A stretch of DNA of 64,000 bases, from assembly GCF_049243985.1 (NCBI RefSeq), contig NC_135371.1:3249501-3313500 (forward strand). Direction: 5' to 3'. A model generated the notes under the pieces. That model made no database searches and was not told the DNA's origin. It saw nothing but the letters and a program-made list of their open reading frames with translations. The translations under genes and the position numbers were made by a program. This DNA is from Paroedura picta (Eukaryota > Chordata > Lepidosauria > Squamata > Gekkonidae). This document shows positions 52,196 to 61,972 of this stretch, piece after piece. Each line of letters starts with the position of its first letter. Position 1 is the stretch's first letter.

Positions 52196-54252
52196 CTAAG
52201 GCTTCACCCTAGTATGAATATTTTTATGTTTTTTCAACCTGTCATTCCGAGAGAAGACCTGTCCACCCTCCAAGCATTTATACGGCTTCTTCCCTGTATG
52301 AATCTTTTGATGTTTAATTAGTTGGCAATTATGAAAGAAGCACTTTCCACACTCCAAGCACTTATGTGGCTTCTCCCCTGTGTGAAGTGATTGATGTCTC
52401 TTTAAGCTGCCATTATGAGATAAGCACTTTCCACACTCTAAACACTTATATGGTTTCTCCCCTGTGTGAACCCTTTCATGTTTTCTTAGTTGGCCATTCT
52501 GAGGAAAGCACTTTCCACACTTTAAGCACTTATACGGCTTCTCCTCTGTGTGAATCTTTTCATGACCTTTTAGGCAGCCTTTCAGAGAAAAGCACTTTCC
52601 ACACTGCAAGCATTTATATGGCTTCTCCCCAGTATGAAATGTTTGATGTGCTCTAAAAGTGCAGAACCAAGAGAAGCACTTTCCACACTCCAAGCATTTA
52701 TATGGCTTTTCTCCAGTATGAATCTTTTGATGTTTCCTTAGGTAGCTATTTTTAGAGAAGCACTTTCCGCAATCTAAGCATTTATATGGCTTTTCTCCAG
52801 TATGTATCTTTTGATGAACAGTCATGTCACGCTTCAGAAAAAAGCACTTTCCAAACTCCAAGCATTTATATGGTTTCTCCCCAATATGAATCATTTGATG
52901 GTCTTTTAGAGAGCTGCTCCGAGAGAAGCACTTTCCACATTCCAAACACTGATATGTCTTCTCCCCAGTATGAACTATTAGATGCTTTTTAAGAGTGTTC
53001 TTCGAAGAGAATGACTTTCCACACTCTAAGCATTTCAATGGCTTCTCCCCAGTATGTGTCTTTTGATGCCCTTTTAGAATGTCCTCCTGAGAGAAGCGCT
53101 TCCCACACTCCAAGCATTTATATGGCTTCTCTCTGTGAGCCTTTTGATGTTTCCCAAGACTTTTTTTCAGAGAGTAGCACTTTCCACACTCCAAGCATTC
53201 ATATGGCTTCTCCCCAGTATGAATCACTTGATGCTCTTTTAGAGAGCTGCTCCAAGAGAACGACTTTCCACATTCCAAACATTGATATGTCTTCTCCCCA
53301 GTATGAACTATTTGATGTATTTTAAGAGTTTTCTTCGAAGATAATGACTTTCCACACTCCAAACATTTATATGGCTTCTCCCCAATATGAATCTTTTGAT
53401 GCGCTTTTAGAATGTCCTCTCGAGAGAAGCACTTCCCACACTCCAAGCATTTATATGGCTTCTCTCTGTGAGCCTTTTGATGTTTCCCAAGACTTCTTTT
53501 CAGAGAGTAGCACTTTCCACACTCCAAGCATTCATATGGCTTCTCCCCAGTATGAATCACTTGATGCTCTTTTAGAGCGCTGTTCCAAAAGAAGCACTTT
53601 CCACACTCCAAGCATTCATATGGCTTCTCCCCAGTATGGATCTTTTGATGTGATGTTAATCTGTGCTTATGGGAAAAGCACTTTCCACACTCCAAGCATT
53701 CATATGGCTTCTCTCCAGTATGGATCTTTTGATGTGATGTTAAGCTGTGCTTATGGGAAAAGCACTTTCCACACTCCAAGCATTCATATGGCTTCCCTCC
53801 AGTATGGATCTTTTGATGTGATGTTAAGCTGTGCTTACGGGAAAAGCACTTTCCACACTCCAAGCATTTATTCGGTTTCTCCCCTGTGTGAATCCTTTGA
53901 TGTCTGCTTCTTGCACTAGGCCAATGGAAACACTTGCCACAGTCCTTGCAGTTATATCTTTTATGATATGTTTTAGCACTGAATTTGGAGCTAAGCCCTT
54001 TCTGGGTCATGGCACCATTAGGCCTCCTTTTTCTCTTCCCTCTTTCATCTTGGGTTGAGACCTCAGGCTTATTTCTGCTCTGACAGGCCACCAATGTGCT
54101 TCTCTGTCTTTGTTTGGCTCCCCTTATTCTTCTGCCAGGCCTCTTTGGTATCACTTGACCCTCAGATTTCGTTTCCACCTGCAGGCGGTTGTCTTTTCCC
54201 ACAAGACTCTTTCCCGAGTCCTTCTCCCTCGCCAACTCCCTCACGTCTGCAA
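52196..54252 (-). CDS. Unit 3 KRAB zinc-finger gene, finger exon (21 fingers)
   Basis: Acceptor CTCTCTCTTGCAG at 54253; about 684 residues. Fingers 1-16 equal those of unit 2. From finger 17 ([18 protein letters not shown]) onward the sequence equals unit 4 ([46 protein letters not shown]). Predicted products are about 741 residues (isoform A) or 744 (isoform B). It has two fingers fewer than unit 2 (168 bp). The degenerate CLEFG and CLEGG modules are kept. The frame is intact. Its DNA specificity should differ from unit 2 only through the last five modules. Confidence 0.93.
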
Positions 54253-54474
54253 CTGCAAGAGAGAGACAGAAACCCAGTCAGAATGAAAAGGTACAAGGGC
54301 CAGTTCATGGATCAACTGAGTAGTGGTCCTAGAACCCCCTCCCAGAAGGAGTCTCAAAGCAGCTGACAATCGCCTTCCCTTCCTCTCCCCCCAGATCTCC
54401 CTCTTCATATTATTTTGGTCTGCTCATATCGCTCTCTGATTTCTGAAATTTTCATTTGGATGAAATAGTGATTC

Positions 54475-54867
54475 CCAGTTGCAACGTATGGCTGTGAAAG
54501 CTGGACCATAAGGAAGGCCGAGCGTCAAAGAATTGAGGCTTTTGAACTCTGGTGCTGGAGAAGACTCTTGCGGAAACCTTGGACTGCAAGGAGAACAAAC
54601 CGGTCAGTCTTAGAGGAGATCAGCCCTGCCTGCTCCTTAGAAGGCCAGATCCTGAAGATGAAACTCAAATACTTTGGCCACCTCATGAGAAGGAAGGACT
54701 CCCTGGAGAAGAGCCTAATGCTGGGAGCGATCGAGGGCAAAAGAAGAAGGGGACGACAGAGAATGAAGTGGCTGGATGCAGTCCCTGAAGCAGTCGGTGC
54801 AAACTTAAATGGACTCTGGGGAATGGTAGAGGACAGGAAGGCCTGGAGGATCCTTGTCCATGGGGTC
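54475..54867 (+). mobile_element. BovB LINE 3' fragment in the KRAB-1 intron (unit 3)
   Basis: Copy of 44220-44612; the encoded stretch is identical. Confidence 0.85.
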
Positions 54868-55023
54868 ATAAATATCCTCTCTTTCTCAAGGCCTTTAAGC
54901 CCCCAAGTGTGGGAGCTCCCTTCTTTCCTTGGGGGAGAAGGAATGTGCGTCAAAGAGGGGCAAAGGAAGATGCCACCCCTCCCTTCTCCCTCGCGATCAT
55001 TACGGAAGGGGAAAGAGCCTTAC

Positions 55024-55153
55024 CCAGAGAGGCCACGGTCTCATAATTGTCCTCTGTCACCTCCCAGAAGAGTTTTCTTTGGCCTGGATCCAGGAGAGCC
55101 CATTCCTCCTCCACGAAGAGCACGGCCACCTCCTCAAAGGACACCGGGGGTCT
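55024..55153 (-). CDS. Unit 3 KRAB-A exon 1 (KRAB-1)
   Basis: Identical in protein and splice sites to unit 2 KRAB-1: RPPVSFEEVAVLF, EEEWALLDPGQ; phase 0 in and 1 out. Confidence 0.92.
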
Positions 55154-56896
55154 CTGAAAGAGGGAAAGAGGGCCCAGTGGATCCTGCATTCCTGCCCATG
55201 ACTATTCCAGAATCAAAACCCCACTGGCCAGTCAACTGCTAGAAGAATGCAATAAATCAATCTGAAAACCTCCACGAAATGTAAACTCAGACTATTGCAA
55301 AGAACTGGACCTCCCTTGGCCGAGACCCATCGGGAGGAAATAAACTGCACAGCGGTCATAACAACTGTGCTCTGAGACAAGGCTTCTTCTTGAAACATTT
55401 TTTGTCTGCAGAGGCGTTCTGTGTCCCTCTAAAGCTCGCATCCAGCTTGGTAAACCTGAGCTGCCCTAATACAAGTCTATGAGTCCCTTGTTCTATTTTT
55501 AACCTAAGAAGCAATGTGATCCTTGGGGTCTCAATTCAGAGAACTTCTTGAGGGCGAGACTCCTGGAATCCCTCTTTAGGTCAGGGGTTCTCAATCTTTA
55601 CTGTGGCGAGGACCTCTCGGTGGTACCGGTTTATCCATGGAGCACTTGTAGCACATGGTACGGGCCCTGCAGTTGAAGGGGCTCTTGAGGAAGATGGACT
55701 TTGCAGCCTCCCTCTTGCAAGAAGTCCCCCCTTCTGCAATTCTTTAGGGGCTCCCCTTTCGCCTCAGCCCTGCGGGAAAGCCTGGCTTCAGCTGAAATCC
55801 CAGAGGTTCACTTTTGTAATTGGCAGGGGGGTGAATAAAACTATGTACTCTCAGGAGCTGTAGAACAGAACACTTTATTGCAACCCAATGCCAACTCACA
55901 GAGGGCCTGAAAGCTAAGGAAGAAAGAACACATCCAGGGGTGTGGAGTTTCCCTTCACCCCTAATCAGGTTTCAGTTAGCTCTTGGCTGACTGAACATTT
56001 TACTCCATTCACACACAGAGACACAAAGCACAACAGAGGGGGGGGAAGGGAAGGGGATGCTCTGGCGGCAGCATGGGCTGCATTTGATGGCCTCCACTGC
56101 AGCCTGCCAAGTGACGAGGCAGCCCACCCCCAAAGAAACAGACTCCCCTGCAAGAAAACCCTCGAAGGGTATTTCAGGGCGCTCCCCCCCCCCAAAAAAA
56201 AAAAAAGAAATCTGGAATAGCCACTGAAGAGCAAAGCTGAAGGCAGAAAGCGGGGGGGGGGGCTTTTCTCTCCCTGAAGGAGACTCAAAGCGGCTTACAT
56301 TTGCCTTCCCTTTCCTCTCCCCACAACAGACACCCTGTGAGGCGGGTGAGGCTGAGAGAGCCCTGAGATTCCTGCTCCGTCAGAACAACTCTATCAGTGC
56401 CGTGGAGAGCCCAAGCTCACCCAGCTGGCTGCATGTGGGGGAGCAGAGAATCAAACCTATCTCGCCAGATTAGAAGTCCGCACTCCTAACCACTACACCA
56501 AACTGGCTCAGGAATACAACTGGTACTAGACTGGGGGGGGGGGGAGGTGGAAGAACTCTGTGGATGGCCTCTCCCTCTCCCCAGGAGCTGGAAAGGCTGC
56601 AGCCTGGAGGCCCCCAGGAAGAGAACTCTCCAGCAGGGGCAGCTCCCACCCAGCATCGATCTGCAGCCTCTGAGACTCGGATGGAGGTAGTAGGAGGAGG
56701 AGGGGGGGGCCAGGGGTGGGGGATGGAAGGCGATTGGCTGGCCGCTGGACAGACAGGCAGGCCGGTTGGAGGAGAAGGCACTCAGGGGCGGGACAGCTGC
56801 CCTGAGTGGGTGTTAAGGGCTGAGTGGCACTTAAGCCATGAGACCAGCCCCTCCTCCAAGCTCTTACCAGAAATATATAGTGGTACAGACACAGGT

Positions 56897-57217
56897 TGAA
56901 TGAATGAATGAATGAATGAATGAATGAATGAATGAATGAATGAATGAATGAATGAATGAATGATTTATTTATTTATTTGTATTTTTATACCGCCCTCCCC
57001 AAAGGCTCAGAGTGGTTTACATATAACTGAAACAATGCATGAAACCATACATATAATAACATATTATTAACTGGTATGACCAAGTTACAGTATAACATAA
57101 CAGTATAACATTATAACATAAACATTGAATGAATGAATGAATGAATGAATGAATGAATGAATGAATGAATGAATGAATGAATGAATGAATGAATGAATGA
57201 ATGAATGAATGAATGCA
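56897..57217. repeat. Two (TGAA)n tracts flanking a LINE tail, unit 3
   Basis: Tracts at 56897-56962 and 57126-57217, both longer than in unit 2. Apart from these tracts units 2 and 3 hardly differ here. Confidence 0.9.
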
Positions 57218-57240
57218 TGATGCCGAAATCCTGCACTCAC

Positions 57241-57279
57241 CTTTCCTGCAGAGGTGCCAAGGCCAAATTGTGTCTCCAT
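57241..57279 (-). CDS. Unit 3 start exon A
   Basis: ATG at 57279, METQFGLGTSAGK, donor GGAAAG|GTGAGT, phase 0. Promoter-like motif at 57400-57413. Confidence 0.7.
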
Positions 57280-58245
57280 GCGGGGGAAACAGGAAAGAGG
57301 AGAGGTCCTGAGGAACTGGATGTCTTCGTCTTGTGGAGAAACTGCACCGCTGACACCTAAAAATGGCCAGGTGGATGTCCCTGGTGCTCGCAAATCCTCC
57401 TGGGAAATGTAGTTCCCTACAATAGCAACACCCAGAGAGAATGAAAAACAAACAAGTATTTGGGAATGTTGGGTGGGATTTTTTGCTCATTAGTTGCTTT
57501 GAGGGGCAGCTTTCTTTGTATATGAATAAATCTTCCTTCTTGTTTTATCAAACCCCCTTCTTCAGGATCTCTTTCCTCCTCAGCCTCAATATAAAACGTA
57601 CCGTATATACTCGCATATAAGCAGAGGCACCTAATTTAACCACAAAATCTGGGCAAACTTCTTCACTCGCATATAGGCCAAGGGTGGGAAAGGCTGCATC
57701 ATCACAGGCTCTCCCCCCCAGCCTCCTCCCACCCCAACATATACAGAAAAGTCAAGAGGATAAATAGCTGCTGGTTTTTGTACCCTGCTTTTCACTAACC
57801 AAAGGAGTCTCAAAGCGGCTTACAATTGCCTTCCCTTCCTCTCTTGATGCCAGACACCCTGAGAGAGCTCTGACAGAACTGCTCTGTGAGAACAGCTTTG
57901 GCAGGAGAACCAAACAGTGTCCCCCGGGCCAGCAAACCAAAGCAGGTCAAGAGTACCCAAAGTTGGCAACCTACTACAAGAATTACAACAGCTACCAAAC
58001 TGGGAGAACGGGCGACTCTAACTACGACTGCAGTGCCCCCCAGAACAAAACACTGAAAGAAAGAACTGTACAGATCAAATTTTAAAGGAAACACAACCGC
58101 AAAAAGAAAAGGCAAACAATGCTGCCCGTCAGATAAAGGAAGAAACACTCGGAGAAAGAAACACCCAGAACATCTTGTCACTGAGGGGAAACCTTTACTC
58201 ACAATAGAAGGGGGGGGGAGAAGAAACAAGGGGAAAGAGGCTTAC

Positions 58246-58375
58246 ACAAAAAGGCCAACGTCTCGTGATTCTCCTGCACCACTTCCCAGAAGAGCTTTCT
58301 CTGGCCTGGATCCAGCAGCGCCCACTCCTCCTCCGTGAAGATCATGGCCCCCTCCTGAAGAGACACCGGGCAGTT
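58246..58375 (-). CDS. Unit 3 KRAB-A exon 2 (KRAB-2)
   Basis: Identical to unit 2 KRAB-2: NCPVSLQEGAMIF, TEEEWALLDPGQ; phase 0 in and 1 out. Confidence 0.9.
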
Positions 58376-58734
58376 CTGCAAAAGCAAAATATGGGTCATC
58401 TATTTCGGTCCCTCAACCACTCAAGAAAGGAAAGAAGGAAGGGTGATCCCAGCACCCACCCAATTAAGTGGGAGAAGGCAATACTTCAAAGGGATGGCAA
58501 GGAAAATTGCAATCTTTTTAAAAAGCATTTAACAGGTATAATGCACTAAAAGTCTCTCAAATTCAGAAAATTGGACAAACCTGGGCTTCTCTTGGTCAAG
58601 TCCAATTACATTAAACAAACAAACAAACAAACAAAGGACCCCGACTGACAACAGGACGCTTTCTGCTATACGCTGCGTTTCCAGAGAAGCTTTAAGCATT
58701 TCTTTCTTCAGTGGCTTTTTGTGTTGCTCTAAAA

Positions 58735-58840
58735 CAGGGGTAGTCAAACTGCGGCCCTCCAGATGTCCATGGACTACAATGGACTACAATTCCCAGAAGC
58801 CCCTGCCAGCATCTGGAGGCTCGCAGTTTGACTACCCCTG
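58735..58840. mobile_element. Shortened M1 MITE at the start exon B donor, unit 3
   Basis: Same as 48448-48553, flanked by CTCTAAAA. Confidence 0.85.
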
Positions 58841-58853
58841 CTCTAAAACTTAC

Positions 58854-58901
58854 CTTAAGATCCTGGGAACAATATCTGGCCAAATGAAGCTGGTGATGCA
58901 T
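58854..58901 (-). CDS. Unit 3 start exon B
   Basis: ATG at 58901, MHHQLHLARYCSQDLK, donor CTTAAG|GTAAGT, phase 0. Confidence 0.6.
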
Positions 58902-59336
58902 TTTGCTCTGTTTCCCTCCTCAAGGAAGCCAAGGCCTGCCCATTCCAGGCTGCAAGAGAGGCAGGGCACAAACCTCCGGCACAAAGCGACCCTCTCCTGG
59001 AACGACCCCCGTTTGCACAACATGCCCCTGAGAGCCATTGGAACCTCTCCAAGAGATTCTGGATTTCACCGAATAACAACAGTTTAAAGCAAAACGCAAC
59101 CTCCTGCAGAAAGAGCACCACATTGGAGGGGGGACACTGAAAAGCTACGTACGGGCCTCTCTGTCTAGGGTTCGGGATGGGGGTAGGAGTTGCGATGCCA
59201 AAAACGAAGGGGGTGGGCACATCCTGGTCCGGACTGAGGACAGAAAATCTCTCCCAGGTTTGCTTCAGAAAGGATGGTTTCCTCCTGAGAAAGCAGGCAG
59301 GTGGGGGCAGCCCAAATAGGGAGAGCTATTTTCACA

Positions 59337-59907
59337 AGACTCATAGAGTTGGAAGGGTCCTCCTGGGTCATCTAGTCCAACCCCCTGCACTATGCAGGAC
59401 ACCCACAACCCAATCGCTCACCCACTGTCACCTGCCACCCCCTTGAGCCTTCACAGAATCAGCCTCTCCGTCAGATGGCTCTCCAGCCTCTGTTTAAAAA
59501 TCTGCCAAGATGGAGAACCCACCACCTCCCGAGGAAGCCTGTTCCACTGAGGAACCGCTCTGTCAGGAACTTCTTCCGGATGTTTAGACAGAATTTCTTT
59601 TAATTAATTTCCTCCCATTGGTTCTGGTCCATCCCTCCTTCTGGGGCAGGGGAGAACAATTCTGCTCCATCCTCTACATCAGGGGTAGTCAACCTGTGGT
59701 CTTCCAGATGTGCATGGACTACAATTCCCACGAGCCCCTGCCTGCAAACGCTGGCAGGGGCTCATGGGAATTGTAGTCCATGGACATCTGGAGGACCCCA
59801 GGTTGACTACCCCTGCCCTACATGGTAGCCTTTTAAATACTTGGAGGTGGCTCTCAGATCCCCTCCCAGTCGCCTCCTCTCCGGGCTCAACAGACCGAGC
59901 TCCCCCA
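59337..59907 (-). repeat. CR1 LINE 3' fragment with M1 MITE (59680-59815), unit 3
   Basis: Copy of 49050-49620 at offset 10,287. Confidence 0.75.
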
Positions 59908-60805
59908 AGCTTTCCTCCCGCGTCTCGGTCCCCAGACCCCTCCCCGTCTTTGTTGCAGGAGGATCCTTCCCTGCGGATCCCAAAGGAGAGATCTGCTTCT
60001 GGGGATCGCCCGCCGGAGAAAGCATCCGTGTGCATTGAAGACACCCAAATTTAGCAGAGCAGGATGCGGCCAAACGCCGCTTTGGGATCTAGGGGAGGGG
60101 GAGGGGGGACCCTGTCCTTGCGCGAGATCTGTTGGGGGGGGATCCTCCACTCACCTTTCCTCCTGCAGGTGCGCAAAAGGCCAATTCTCCCGCGGAGGGA
60201 TCCAGCTGTTCAGAACAGCGAGTTCCTTTTGTTCTCTCTGTTTACAAAGGGTGAGTTTTGATTTTTTTTGGGGGGGGGGGAGGGAGGCTCCTTGTACCTG
60301 CAACTGGGCTTAATAAAGAGCAGGAGGAACTCCCGGTGGGCGCGCGTCCGTGATCCCGCGGATCTAGGATCTGCCTTGATTTTAGCAACACGAAGCAAAG
60401 AATCCTCCCCTTTGCAATGCCTGGGACCGCTCTGTTGCTCGCAAGGCCTTCTGGGAAATGTAGTTCCCTGCAACAACCAGCCCCAGGTGGATGGAGAGAG
60501 AGATTTCCTCCAGCTGCCTGAAACGGGGTGGACATTTGGAGAGCCACAGGTTGGCCACCCCCCCCCCCCTGTATAGGATGGAACAGAGTTCTCACATCCG
60601 TTTAATCCTTTTACAAAACCACAGCAAACTGGGAATGCAGCCCATCTTAAGTGTCTTTTATTATTAATTATTTCCAAGACTGAGCGGTCTTCGGAAGCAT
60701 ACAGGAGATAGGGGAAGGGGGAGCGGGGATGAAGGCACAAAGCAGCCCCAAGGCCAATGAAAGCTTCGCACAAAAGTCAAAGAAAGGAAAGCCAGAACAA
60801 AGGGA

Positions 60806-61087
60806 AAGGTCTCCCCTGTGCAAGCACTGGGTCATGTCTGACCCTTGGGGTGACGCCCTCCAGCGTTTTCATGGCAGACTCAATATGGGGTGGTTTGCCA
60901 GTGCCTTCCCCAGTCATGACCGTTTACCCCCCAGCAAGCAAGCTGGGGACTCATTTCACCGACCTCGAAAGGATGGAAGGCTGAGTCAACCTTGAGCCGG
61001 CTGCTGGGATTGAACTCCCAGCCTCATGGGCAGAACTTCAGACTGCATGTCTGCTGCCTTACCACCCTGCGCCACAAGAGGCTCTTA
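60806..61087 (-). repeat. Sauria SINE (minus), unit 3
   Basis: Copy of 50519-50800 at offset 10,287. Confidence 0.9.
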
Positions 61088-61972
61088 AGTGTCTATTGTG
61101 ATAAAGTATTTCCAAGACTGAACAGTCATCCAAAACATACAGAAAGAGACAGGGGGTGGGCGTGGCTTTTTGACCAGGAAATGCCCTCTGACTCATTGCA
61201 ACTACCCAACCTGGATCTCCGTGGACTATCAGGGTGCCATCTCCTCAGAAACATAGAAGAACAGAGTAGGAAGGGACCTCCTGGGTCATCTAGTCCAACC
61301 CCTCCCAACCCTTTCACTCATCCACTGCAACCTGCCACCCCCTCATCCCTCCAAAGGATCAGCCTCTCTGCCAGATGGCTCTCCATTTCTAAAGATGGAG
61401 AACCCACCTCCTCCCGAGGAAGCCTGTTCCACTGAGAAACCGCTCTGACTGTCAGGAACGTCTTCTGGATGCTTAGACAGAATTTCTTTTGCATTAATTT
61501 CATCCCATTGGTTCTGGTCCGTCCCTCCCTCTGGGGCAGGAGAGAACAACTCTGCTGGCAGCCTTTTAAATACTTCAGATCCCCTCTCAGTCGTCTCCTC
61601 TCCAGGCTAAACAGACCAGGCGCCCCCAAAAGTCTTGGTATGACGTTATTTTTAACGTTTATTTCTACATTCTAACGTTTATCTCTAACGTTTCATCCAA
61701 GTTCAGATGGGCCTTCTCCGCACCTGGGTTGGATGCCCTCCCCTCTGCCATTCTTTTGGGTAGATTTCAGCATCAAGCCAATGCCTGCAAATGCCAGCGC
61801 TCTGCCAGTGGGGTAGAAATGATCTCTCTTAAAGTGCAAACTCTATGCTGAGGGCAGGAATCGTATCATTGGTCCCTTATTACGTTGCTTCAGTCGCTTA
61901 AAGCCGTCATCAACCTCCGAGAGCCCTCGGATAAGATTTCTGCTAGAAGACAAAAAGCCAACCATCTCATTT

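Larger units (their letters stand above)
51686..61972 (-). repeat. Tandem duplication unit 3 (recombinant of unit 2 and unit 4)
   Basis: 10,287 bp. Left of 52568 it matches unit 4 at a constant offset of 10,287. Right of 52638 it matches unit 2. The switch lies within one finger. Differences from unit 2 are few: some single bases (for example near 55874 and 57774) and repeat-tract lengths. Confidence 0.93.
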
